The notes below the pieces were generated by a model. That model saw only the letters and a list, made by a program, of their open reading frames with translations. It searched no databases and was not told where the DNA came from. Made by a program: the position numbers and the translations under genes. From assembly GCA_963797265.1 (NCBI GenBank), contig CAWCOY010000001.1, forward strand, positions 1 through 64,000: a stretch of DNA of 64,000 nucleotides, given 5' to 3'. This stretch comes from DASUPK01 sp963797265. Lineage in GTDB: Bacteria > Actinomycetota > Thermoleophilia > Solirubrobacterales > 70-9. Of the stretch, positions 1 to 7,403 are shown piece after piece (position 1 is the stretch's first letter; each line of letters opens with the position of its first letter).

Positions 1-82
1 ATAAGGAGTAGCGGCTGGTGGCCTTAACAAAACTGGGCCAATTGGCTCTGGACTTCCCGCGGCTGGGCCGGATATCCGCCTC

Positions 83-526
83 ATGGACGCGACGGAGCAA
101 GAGGCGAGCACGAGCAGGAGTTCCGTGCGATGTGTCGGCGGCAGCTTGCGCAGATGTCGGACAAGGCGATCGTCTACCAGCTCGGCCGTGAGGTCGGCGG
201 CTACGAGCGCGAGGAGATCGAGCGCGAGGCATCGCGGCGACGCCTGGCGACCGTACGTTGCTGAACTGCCGGCGCGATCCAGCCGAGCCGGGCGATGAGG
301 ATGCCCTCTGCTCGACCTGCCGGTCGCTTCAAGGACCGGAGTCGGTCTCACCGGCCCTACGACCCCGGAGCGGCCCACGCCCTCGCCTCGTTTGCCAATC
401 GCCGTCCCGAAGGCCCGAGGTACTGGATCGGATGAGGATCAGGATCGGCCGCTGGCTGTTCGTGCTCGTTCTGCGGCGGAGGATCCCAACCGTCGGCGCG
501 CTTGCCCCGTCTGCAAGTCGATCTAG
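83..526 (+). pseudogene. Degraded small gene(s), possible Cys-rich ending
   Basis: No single frame is open here, but protein-like stretches succeed one another in different frames. An ATG at 83 gives MDATEQE. A neighbouring frame then runs to a stop at 262-264 with a charged, helix-like sequence (REVGGYEREEIEREASRR). Another frame from about 258 contains LCSTC, and a last frame ends at a stop at 524-526 with ACPVCKSI. Read together this could be one protein of about 140 residues with two CxxC pairs, hence a zinc-ribbon type, broken by about four one-base shifts. It may instead be two small genes. No family is recognised. The same frameshift pattern recurs through the next 9 kb. Confidence 0.3.
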
Positions 527-602
527 CGACCGGGCTGCTCCGACCATCTAGGAGGGCGTCGCCCAGGGCCAACGGCGCACCCCGCCCGAGGGAGCCGAAG
601 AC

Positions 603-733
603 GTGCCCGGATTTTGGCACGGCTCCGCCGTGCGGATCCGGGGCACCGGCTCCCGCATAGGGCGGGAGCTTCGAGCCGTTGGCCCCGCCGCGGGCGGCAC
701 CGCCGCTCGCGGCGGGGTCAGAAAGGAGCAACG
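603..733 (+). promoter_or_regulatory. Structured GC-rich leader before the parB-like gene
   Basis: Three successive inverted repeats precede the start codon. A bulged outer stem (603-612 with 636-646) encloses GCACGG (617-622) and CCGTGC (628-633). A simple hairpin pairs GCTCCCGC (649-656) with GCGGGAGC (662-669). A nested one pairs CCCCGCCGCG (683-692) with CGCGGCGGGG (708-717). An AAGGAG Shine-Dalgarno follows at 723-728. Block 605-633 is repeated at 6420-6448 before another island gene. The function is unknown; it looks like a structured 5' UTR. Confidence 0.5.
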
Positions 734-2264
734 ATGGCCACGAGCACCGAGACGAGCACCGTCAAGGTCTCCGAGATCGAGGTGCCGGAGGGCTTCAACC
801 CCCGGCGCGAGTTCGACGAGACGGCGCTGGAGCAGCTCGCAGCGTCGATCAAGAAGAACGGGATCACCACGGCGCTGACCGTGGCGCGCGAGGACGGGCA
901 CTTCGTCCTGATCGACGGAGAGCGCCGTCTGCGGGCCGCGAAGAAGGCCGGCGTCAAGGAGGTCCCGGTCCTGGTCCGAGACGACGAGAACGCGCTCGCG
1001 GCCGCGCTGGTCGCGAACGTCCAGCGCGAGGACCTGAACCCGATCGAGGAGGCCGAGGCGCTTGCGCGGCTCTCCGAGGTCGAGGGCCTTGGCACCCACA
1101 AGGCGCTGGCCGAGCAGGTCGGCAAGCCGGTCCCCTTCGTCAGCAAGCGGCTTCGGCTGCTGGCGCTGCCGGAGGGCTGCCACGCGGGGATCGCGAGCGG
1201 CGAGATCCCGCTGGCGGCGGAGCCGCAGCTGCGGGCGATCGCGAAGGCGAGCCCGGAGGTCGCGGTCGCGGCGAGCGAGCTGGCGCTCTCCGAGGACGTC
1301 GAGGCGAGCGACCTGGTCGATCGCCCCGGCGACATCCTGCGGACGCTGTGCGTCCGGGAGGGCGCGCCGTTCATCCGCGACGTCTCAAACGGCGCCACGA
1401 TCCGCGAGCTGGTCGGCGACGAGGAGAAGGCGACGCGAGCTGGAGATCCGCCTGGAGCAGACGGTGGATCGGACCGAAACTCGCACTACGTCGATCACCT
1501 CCACTTCCGTCTGGAGGAGGCCGACGTCGATCGCCTGCGGGCGTCGGGCAAGCTGATCGAGTTCCCGAGCGATTGGGAGTTCGGCTCCGATCAGCTCTAC
1601 CTGGTCGACGCCGAGCTGGCCGCCGATCTGGCGGCGCAGGCGGTCGAGCGCGCCGAGCGCGAGGCCGAGAAGGCCGCCAAGGAGAAGGCCAAGGAGGCCG
1701 GTGTGGAGGTCGACGCGGGGCGCCGGCGAGCGATCAGCTCCGCGAGGCCGAGCGCGCCGAGCGCCGCAAGGAGCGCGAGGCGCGAAAGCGCGAGGCCGAG
1801 AAGGCCGAGGCCTTCAACGCCGAGCTCGGCGCGGCGCTGGTGAAGCGCCGCGGCGCTCAGAGCCGCAAGGCGCATCGGCTGAACCGGGCGAAGGTGCTGG
1901 CGCGGCGGGTGCTCGCCGACAACGCCGAGCTGGCCGGAGCCGGGCTGCGGCTGGTGATGCCGCAGCTGCGCGAGGTCGAGAAGACCACGCTCAAGAACGG
2001 CTCCGAGCGCAGCAAGGTCACCTACAAGGGCGCCGAGGAGTGCAGCAAGTACCTGCTCGACTCAGGTCGAGCGCGCGAAGACGGTCGACGAGGTCCTCGA
2101 GCTGATCACGGATGCGCTGATCGCGGCGGCGCTCGCCGACGAGCGCGAGCTGCCCCGAGCAGGCGGATCCACTGGTACGCCGGGGGTCGGGAAACGACCC
2201 GGCCGAGCTGCTTGCCGAGGAGATCAAGGAGGTGAAGCCGAAGCGCGGCAAGAAGCGCTCCTAG
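734..2264 (+). pseudogene. ParB/Spo0J-family partition protein, frameshifted
   Basis: The first 230 or so codons give a ParB N-terminal domain: a KVSEIEVPEGFNPRREF opening, SIKKNGITTALTV, the GERRLRAAKKAG motif of the ParB/sulfiredoxin fold, and then a helix-turn-helix region around KALAEQVGKPVPFVSKRL. ParB proteins bind parS-like sites and help segregate plasmids or chromosomes. The reading frame is lost near 1440 (apparently twice, compensating), near 1718, near 2060 and at a C run near 2155. The coding pattern continues in the other frames to a Lys-rich end (KPKRGKKRS) at 2264. Restored length is about 510 residues, long for chromosomal ParB and more like plasmid or element homologues. The ATG at 734 has a good AAGGAG site. 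The shifts may be decay or sequence error. Confidence 0.75.
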
Positions 2265-2287
2265 CCGACCGCGGCACGGGCGCGGCG

Positions 2288-2321
2288 AGAGCCGCCGCCT
2301 TCGGGCGGCGGCTCTCTTTTT
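2288..2321 (+). terminator. Rho-independent terminator after the parB-like gene
   Basis: A perfect 12-bp stem (AGAGCCGCCGCC at 2288-2299, complement at 2304-2315) with a TTCG loop is followed by C and five T (2316-2321). It starts 23 nt after the stop at 2264 and is the clearest intrinsic terminator in the window. Confidence 0.93.
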
Positions 2322-2450
2322 GTTGGGTCAGAACGGGGCCAACCTCGTCATAGAGGGCGATGGGGCGAGAAACGACAGCCACGGCCTCAAGTGGAAAGGT
2401 GGCGCTTCGCTCCTCTCAAAGAACGGGGACGGCACCGCGGCCAGGTTCGC

Positions 2451-2578
2451 GCCGCCGGGGCCGCCTGCAAGGGCCTTCGGCCCTCGCCGGGGCGCCCGCG
2501 CTTCGCGCGGGTTCCGGCGGCCCCTGTGGCGGCGCGGGGGCTCGCTCCATGCCGTCCCCGAACGAGAGGAGCAACACC
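2451..2578 (+). promoter_or_regulatory. Cloverleaf-like GC-rich leader
   Basis: An outer stem joins 2451-2465 (GCCGCC then GGGGCCGCC) with 2516-2524 and 2528-2533. Inside it are two perfect hairpins with TTC loops: AGGGCC/GGCCCT at 2470-2484 and CCCGCGC/GCGCGGG at 2495-2511. The result is a three-way-junction-like fold, then a GAGAGGAG Shine-Dalgarno before the ATG at 2579. The 2322-2450 stretch between the terminator and this structure shows no gene. Confidence 0.5.
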
Positions 2579-2899
2579 ATGAGCGCCACCGAAGCGGTGA
2601 GGCCGATCCGCGTGCCGATCGCGCGCTACGAGGTCGAGGAGGGCCCGCGGCTGCTGGTCGCGGTGGGCCGTCGCCGCGCGCACGGCGAGGTCGCGATCGA
2701 TCAGATCGTCGACCGCCCGGAGAACGGATCCGGGCGCAGCTACCTGGTCGAGTCGAACATCCAGCCGGGCGATCACCTTCGCTCGCTGGTGGCCGACTAC
2801 AAGCGTCAGGCCGCGGAGCTCGGCCACCCGCCGATGAGCGCCGAGGCGCTCGAGGTGCTGCTGGCCCGCGGCAGCCGCGTCAGGGAGGCGATCTCATGA
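2579..2899 (+). CDS. Small hypothetical protein of the island
   Basis: A 106-residue soluble protein beginning MSATEAVRPIRVPIARYEVE, with a beta-rich first half (LLVAVGRRRAHGEVAIDQIV) and a helical second half (DYKRQAAELGHPPMSAEAL). There are no membrane segments or recognised motifs. The ATG at 2579 is chosen because an AGGAG site sits 7-8 nt upstream and coding character starts there. The stop overlaps the next gene start (ATGA at 2896-2899), so the two are probably translationally coupled. I do not recognise the family. Its intact frame among broken neighbours suggests a real gene. Confidence 0.6.
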   Translation: MSATEAVRPIRVPIARYEVEEGPRLLVAVGRRRAHGEVAIDQIVDRPENGSGRSYLVESNIQPGDHLRSLVADYKRQAAELGHPPMSAEALEVLLARGSRVREAIS

Positions 2900-3057
2900 G
2901 CGCGCGGCGCTGCATCCACACCGGCGTGACGCTGCCGGAGTGCAGCTGTCTGAGCTGCAACCGGGAGGTAAGCCCACGAGCTCGAGACGCCATGCGGGAT
3001 TGCAACGGGGCGCCGCGGACATCCCGCACCGGTTCTTCCGGCCCCGTTCCGGCATAA
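2896..3057 (+). CDS. Short Cys-rich protein
   Basis: A 53-residue reading frame overlapping the previous gene by 4 bp (ATGA). The first 23 residues carry four Cys and one His in a compact pattern (C6, H8, C16, C18, C21), which could bind one zinc ion. The second half (from about residue 27) has weaker coding character and may be read through a further frameshift, so the true end is uncertain. Function is unknown. Confidence 0.4.
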   Translation: MSARRCIHTGVTLPECSCLSCNREVSPRARDAMRDCNGAPRTSRTGSSGPVPA

Positions 3058-3060
3058 CAT
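3055..3060 (+). promoter_or_regulatory. -10 box of a predicted leaderless promoter
   Basis: TAACAT lies 7 nt before the GTG at 3068, the spacing expected if transcription starts at the GTG itself. It supports that start for the following broken gene. Confidence 0.45.
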
Positions 3061-3067
3061 CGCCTAA

Positions 3068-4159
3068 GTGGCGCTCTCCACAACAGTGTCAAAGGTCCTG
3101 GAGACAGCTAAGAAGCTGAAGGGGCGGGAGGCAATGAGGCCAACACCAAGGCCCTCCTGATCGAACCTCTTCTCGCTGCCGCTTGGCTGGGATACGGCCG
3201 ACCTTGATCAGGTCGAGCGCGAGTACCGGGTCTTTGACGGAACCTCGCTCGACTATGCCTTGAAGGTCGAACGGCGACCTCAGGCTGTTCGTCGAGGCCA
3301 AAGCTGTCGGCAAAGGCGCTGGATGACAAGGCCTTCATCTCCCAGACGGTCAACTACGCCAACAACGAGGGCGTCGTCTGGTGCGTGCTGACCAACGGCC
3401 TCTGCCTACCGCGTCTACAAGACCAACGAGCCGGTCGGCATGGAGGAGAAGCTGCTGTTCGAGGTTGATCTCACCGAGGCCGACCAGGGCTCGGCCTCCG
3501 AGGTCGCCCAGTCGTTGGAGCTGCTCAGCCGCGAGTCCTTGGCCAATGGCGCCCTAGAGACCTGGGGCGAACAGGTCTTCACCGACAAGCGAGTCCGCGA
3601 TGCCCTCGTCTCCCTGGCCGCGCAAGCCGCCGACCGAGTTCGTCTCGATGCTCGAGGCCAAGCTCGGGAAGCCCGTGGTTTCGGCCGCGAGCTTGAAGGA
3701 GAGCCTCGGCCGGATCCTCGATGTCGAGAAGGGCGCGCCGCCGACGCCGGCACCAGGCAAGCCCGCGCCAACTCCGCCGCAGCCAGGGGACGGCAAGAAG
3801 GAGTATTCGCTCGACCACCACCTCGATGGCAAGCCTTCGGCAATCGTCGATCTCTTCGAACAGATCGACGAGTTCAGCCGCAGCCTTGGTCCGGATGTCT
3901 GCCGGCGAATCCGCAAGCACTACGTCGGCTACTTCGCCGGGAAGCGCTCTTTCTGCACCGTCGAGGTCCAGCGCCAGCGGCTGATCGTCTACCTCAACCT
4001 CGACCCCACCAGCACCACACCCTGGAACGACAAGGCGATGCGCGACGTTCGGAGATCGGCCACTTCGGCATGGGCGACACCGAGTATTCGCTGCGCAATC
4101 CAGGTCAGCTCGACGAGGCCAAGGCCCTGATCAAGCAGGCCTACGAGAAGACCAAGTAG
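3068..4159 (+). pseudogene. DUF5655 protein with HsdR_N-like nuclease domain, frameshifted
   Basis: Joining the frames gives about 360 residues: a helical start, then a type I restriction HsdR_N-like fold with LDYAL followed by FVEAKA (the D and ExK of a PD-(D/E)xK centre) and VNYANNEGVVWCVLTNG, a proline-rich linker near codon 230, and a C-terminal DUF5655 region (SRSLGPDVCRRIRKHYVGYF ending GDTEYSLRNPGQLDEAKAL). The frame is lost about seven times, near 3135, 3187, 3262, 3312, 3405, 3620 and 4053. Each is a one-base change that leaves the sequence on both sides convincing. The gene is dead as written, or the consensus is wrong here. Family role: poorly known, often annotated as a restriction-enzyme subunit or predicted transport protein. 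Confidence 0.7.
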
Positions 4160-4310
4160 CCGCCTCACGCATCCCGTTGGGGCGGAATCACGACTCCTTC
4201 CGCGTGAAAGGAGCGCTCTAGCTTTGCGCGCGGCAGCTCAGGCTTGCCAGCCGCGTCACGGGATGGAGCTCAATGGCGTTCGGAGCCACTCCCGCCTGGC
4301 CGTGGGACGC

Positions 4311-4952
4311 TCAGGTCAGCGAGTGAAGCGGTAGCGAACGTGGACCCCGTTGCAGATAGCCGGAGATCTGCCGGCCCAGCGAGGAGCCGGCGGAGCGGTT
4401 CTCCCCCGAGGGCACATAGCGGACATCGGCCCGGACCTTCTTTCTCAGCACCGCGGCCGGAGCCTCATCGCGGTCGTAGCCGGGCTTGGTGGGGATCCCC
4501 GCCAGCAGCCGGTCGCGGCGCCGAGCCGCTCCCTTGCGCCAGATCACCAGCCGCTTCGGATAGCCCACCCTCCAGGAGTACTTGATGTGGCTGATGATCT
4601 TGGGGTAGTCGCTCTTCGAGAAGGTGACCCGGATGTCATGCCCGGGCCGTCGGCAGTGGCGCCGACCGGGCTTCCCGCCGCCGCCGCCCCCGCCGCCGGT
4701 GGCAGACGAGCAGGGGCAGGGCAGGGACTCACAGGCGACTCCATCGTGGTCACCGTCAAGACCGGCGGGATCGCTGCTCGGTCCGCCGTGCTGGATGAAG
4801 TAGCTCTGGGCCGCGGCCTGGTTGGCGAAGTCCGAGCAGTTGACGTCGCCCGCCGAGTGGGCCTGCTCGGGGCCGGGGCCGAGCAGGAGAAGGCCAGCGC
4901 AGACGCCGGCCAAGCCGACGGTCAGGCTGAGAAGGCGGGTGGGAAAGCTCAT
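4311..4952 (-). CDS. Secreted excalibur-domain NucA/NucB-type nuclease
   Basis: 213 residues. Residues 1-33 form a signal peptide. Residues 36-82 are an excalibur domain: NCSDF, then the calcium-loop-like DGDHDGVACE. A glycine run (86-93) links to a C-terminal domain (about 105-213) with the hallmarks of NucA/NucB deoxyribonucleases: DRDE at 160-163 and SGENRSAGSSLG at 182-193. The protein should be exported and degrade DNA at or outside the cell surface, with calcium binding likely in the N-terminal part. The frame is intact, unlike many neighbours. It is transcribed opposite to the surrounding island genes. The nuclease assignment rests on motif memory and is fairly secure. Confidence 0.75.
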   Translation of the reverse strand: MSFPTRLLSLTVGLAGVCAGLLLLGPGPEQAHSAGDVNCSDFANQAAAQSYFIQHGGPSSDPAGLDGDHDGVACESLPCPCSSATGGGGGGGGKPGRRHCRRPGHDIRVTFSKSDYPKIISHIKYSWRVGYPKRLVIWRKGAARRRDRLLAGIPTKPGYDRDEAPAAVLRKKVRADVRYVPSGENRSAGSSLGRQISGYLQRGPRSLPLHSLT

Positions 4953-4966
4953 CGAGCGACCCTAGC

Positions 4967-5286
4967 CTAGAAGCGCTCGATGATCGAGACGAGGTTCCTG
5001 CCCGCGAGCATCGGCGCGGGATCGGCTTCGAGCTCGGCGAGGATCGCCGCGACGTCGGCGAGCTGGCGCAAGCGCGGCGGAGCCCGCTCGGAGGCGAGCC
5101 GAGCCAGCAGCCGCCGCGCGGCCGGCGCGTAGGACTCCGGCTCGCGCTCCAGGAGGAGCACCGTGATCTCAGCGGCGAGGGGGAGGGGGACGCTCGGCAG
5201 CTCGCCGGCCAGGCTCCGCACCGCCAGCAGGTCCCCGCTTCGAGCGCTCGCTGCAGCTGGCCGGTGATCGAGCCCTTCGAGGTCAT
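4967..5286 (-). pseudogene. Small helical protein of the island, one frameshift
   Basis: The best start is the ATG at 5286 (MTSKGSITGQLQRALEAG). A missing G near 5233 then moves the frame to DLLAVRSLAGELPSVPLPLAA and on to the stop at 4967 (LVSIIERF). Restored length is about 106 residues, mostly amphipathic helix rich in Leu, Ala, Glu and Arg, with no signal peptide and no known motif. The 3' end lies 14 bp from the start of the nuclease gene on the same strand, so the two may form one minus-strand operon. Function is unknown. Confidence 0.5.
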
Positions 5287-5333
5287 GGCGAACGTATGTT
5301 CGCATAGGCCCCAAGCACCTCGAGCCGCCCTCG

Positions 5334-5430
5334 CGGGACCGGGGAAGCGGCCGCATTGTGGCGCCCTTTGGGGCGCTGGGGTGCGGCCACGGTCCCGCAG
5401 CGGGCGGGGCCTCGGCCGAAGGGAGCCACG
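5334..5430 (+). promoter_or_regulatory. Nested-hairpin leader before ardC-like gene
   Basis: Three concentric inverted repeats: CGGGACC (5334-5340) with GGTCCCG (5391-5397), GGCCGCA (5349-5355) with TGCGGCC (5382-5388), and GCGCCC (5361-5366) with GGGCGC (5371-5376). A GGGAG Shine-Dalgarno (5421-5425) precedes the ATG at 5431. Same style as the leaders at 603, 2451 and 6395. Confidence 0.5.
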
Positions 5431-6378
5431 ATGGCCGCGAACGCACGCCGACGCTCGCGCGGGGGGCGCGACGTCTACCGGGAGATCACCGAGAGCATCC
5501 TCGATGCGCTCGAAGGTGGGACGGTGCCGTGGCGGCGTCCCTGGCGCGACTTCGGGATGCAGCGCAACTACTCGAGCGCCCGGCCCTACCGCGGGATCAA
5601 CCAGCTGCTCACCCAGCTGACCCAGCAGGCCCGGGGCTACGGCTCGCCCTTCTGGCTCACCTACCGAGGCGCTCAGCGCGCGGGCGGCAACGTCCGCCGC
5701 GGCGAGCGCGGGAGCATGGTGGTGCTCTGGAAGCGTCTGGTGATCGAGGACGAGGAGACCGCCGAGAGGCGGACGGTCTGGTGGATCCGTCCCTACACCG
5801 TCTTCAACCTCGACCAGGTCGACGGCGTCGAGCCGCCTGCGCTTCAGGACGAGCTGCTGGAGTTCGAACCAATCGAGCGCTGCGAGTCGCTGCTCGGCTC
5901 AATGCCCGACCCGCCGACGGTCGAGCATCGCCCCGGCGGCGCCTTCTACGTGCCGGCCTCAGACACGATCACGCTGCCGCCGAGGGAGAGCTTCCACGAC
6001 GTGGAGGGCTACTACGCGACCCGCTTCCACGAGACGGTGCACGCCACCGGGCACCCCTCGCGGCTTGACCGCGAGCTGGCGCCGCGCTCCCACGAGGAGG
6101 CCTACTCGCGCGAGGAGCTGATCGCCGAGCTCGGGGCGGCGATGCTCTGCGGGCTGGGCGGGATCGCGCCGGCGCGAGTCGAGCAGAGCGCGGCCTACAT
6201 CTCCAGCTGGCTTTCGGTCCTCCGAGACGACAAGCGCATGGTCGTCTCCGCCTCCCAGCAGGCCCAGCGCGCCGTCGACCACATCCGAAACGAGCTGCCC
6301 GGGGAGGCGGAACCGGGGCAGGAGGAGAGCCTGGCCGAGTCGGGCAGCCCCTCCGGCTTGGCCGGTTCAGCGGGCTGA
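5431..6378 (+). CDS. ardC: ArdC-like antirestriction protein / zincin metallopeptidase
   Basis: 315 residues, intact. The N-terminal half (about 10-120) matches the ArdC single-strand DNA-binding region: DVYREITESILDALEGGTVPW, then RPYRGINQLLT and YGSPFWLTYRGA. The C-terminal half is a zincin-like peptidase with HETVH at 200-204 and a downstream EELIAELGAAM (228-238) that would supply the third zinc ligand. ArdC proteins are carried by plasmids and conjugative elements, bind incoming single-stranded DNA and protect it from host restriction. Upstream in-frame codons from 5356 fall in the hairpin leader, so the ATG at 5431 with its GGGAG site is preferred. It sits beside a restriction-like gene in the same island. 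Confidence 0.88.
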   Translation: MAANARRRSRGGRDVYREITESILDALEGGTVPWRRPWRDFGMQRNYSSARPYRGINQLLTQLTQQARGYGSPFWLTYRGAQRAGGNVRRGERGSMVVLWKRLVIEDEETAERRTVWWIRPYTVFNLDQVDGVEPPALQDELLEFEPIERCESLLGSMPDPPTVEHRPGGAFYVPASDTITLPPRESFHDVEGYYATRFHETVHATGHPSRLDRELAPRSHEEAYSREELIAELGAAMLCGLGGIAPARVEQSAAYISSWLSVLRDDKRMVVSASQQAQRAVDHIRNELPGEAEPGQEESLAESGSPSGLAGSAG

Positions 6379-6394
6379 CCCAAGCGCGTTTCCA

Positions 6395-6500
6395 GTGCCG
6401 TCCGGCGTCGGCCGAAGGCGCCCGGATGGTGGCACGGGCGAGCCGTGCTCTTGCCGGGCAACGGCCGCCGCCGGGGCGGCCCCGAGGAAAGGACGACCGG
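6395..6500 (+). promoter_or_regulatory. Structured leader with block shared with the 603 leader
   Basis: Block 6420-6448 matches 605-633 as GCCCGGAT-NN-TGGCACGG-N5-CCGTGC. GGCAC (6431-6435) can pair with GTGCC (6395-6399), while the overlapping GCACGG (6432-6437) can pair with CCGTGC (6443-6448), so two exclusive folds exist. A GAGGAAAGGA purine tract at 6484-6493 precedes the ATG at 6501. Confidence 0.45.
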
Positions 6501-6903
6501 ATGGCGCAGCGAGTCGAAGCGGAGCGAGCTGCAGGAGCGCCTGGCCCGGCTGCGCGGCGAGCAGAACGCCCTGCTGGCCCTGCCGCCGGAGCGGTTTCGC
6601 CGGTTCTGCTGGGACGTGGCCGCGATGCGCCGCGAGCCCGTTCCCGGGCTGCTCGAGCGGCTTCGTCGGGAGGCAACCGGTGGCGAGCTCTTTCGCCTCG
6701 ATCCGCGAGTGACCGAGCTCCGCCGTGCCGAGGAGATGGTGGTCGACCAGCTCGACCGCGAGGAGCTGGTGACACGGCTGCGGAAGGGCAGATTGACCCG
6801 GCACATGTGCGACTACTGGGAGGCGCGTCGGCCGAGGGAAGTGCCGAGGCTGAACGGCCTGCCGATCTGGGTCGCCGCGCGCCTGGTGGACGTGGTCGAC
6901 TAG
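6501..6903 (+). pseudogene. Small helical hypothetical protein, early frameshift
   Basis: The ATG at 6501 has a purine-rich ribosome site but its frame loses coding character within about ten codons. The frame one base away continues convincingly from SELQERLARLRGEQ to LVDVVD at the stop at 6903. Restored length is about 133 residues, rich in Arg, Glu and Leu and predicted mostly helical, with repeated ERF/RRF/LLERLRR segments. No family is recognised. A start further upstream in the body frame (GTG 6445) would need no frameshift but would begin inside the hairpin leader. Confidence 0.45.
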
Positions 6904-7184
6904 CGCCGACCACGGTCCCGCGATCGAAGAGCGCGGGCCGCTAGGGCCACGGTCCTCACTCATAGGACGCCCGCCATTCGGTGCGTGTCGTCGGCGAGCT
7001 GCACACAGGTCGCAGAGGCCCCATCTGCGACTTCCCCAGCCCAAAGCACCGGCGGCGATGCCGTCAAGGCCGCGAAGCGGCCGACCCCGGAGGGGTTGAC
7101 GGCGAAGAAGCCGGCGGTGCTAGAGCAGTGGGCGGGATTGAGTGGGACAGTTCGGGACGTTCGGCGTCATACAGAACAGATGTC
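6904..7184 (+). other. Gap of about 280 bp: hairpin and short direct repeat
   Basis: No convincing gene. CCACGGTCC occurs at about 6908 and again at about 6951, and once more inside the leader at about 5388. A CCCGCG/CGCGGG hairpin lies between the first two. An open frame from 6985 to 7215 has some coding-like composition in its second half but no known motif. A weak TTGACG box is present at 7096. Confidence 0.3.
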
Positions 7185-7403
7185 ATGGCGAGCGTCGAAC
7201 GAGAAGTCCTACTGACCCTCACTGACGAGGAGCACGCGGAGCTCGTGCGAAACGTCGGTCGTCTTCGCCGGAAGCTGCGGAGTCCGTCGAACACAGCCGT
7301 CATCCTGGAAGCAATACGGATGCAGGCCGGGGATACGATCGGCCACCCCAAGGCACGGAGGGGTAGTGAAGGCGGCAGCGTACATTCGCGTCTCAACCGA
7401 TGA
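7185..7403 (+). CDS. Small protein upstream of recombinase, possible RHH type
   Basis: 72 residues starting MASVEREVLLTLTDEEHAEL, with a beta strand then two predicted helices. This arrangement resembles ribbon-helix-helix DNA binders, but no diagnostic residue settles it. The last part overlaps the recombinase start (7366) by 38 bp, which suggests coupled translation; coding character weakens after about residue 50, so the native end may be earlier. It could control excision or integration. That is inference from position only. Confidence 0.4.
   Translation: MASVEREVLLTLTDEEHAELVRNVGRLRRKLRSPSNTAVILEAIRMQAGDTIGHPKARRGSEGGSVHSRLNR

Noticed and set aside
3068..4159. Programmed frameshifting in the DUF5655 gene
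   Set aside because: About seven shifts in both directions, without slippery sites plus structures at each, cannot be programmed.
6985..7215. Possible 76-codon gene before the recombinase region
   Set aside because: Part of it looks coding, but there is no motif, no ribosome site and it overlaps a better candidate at 7185.
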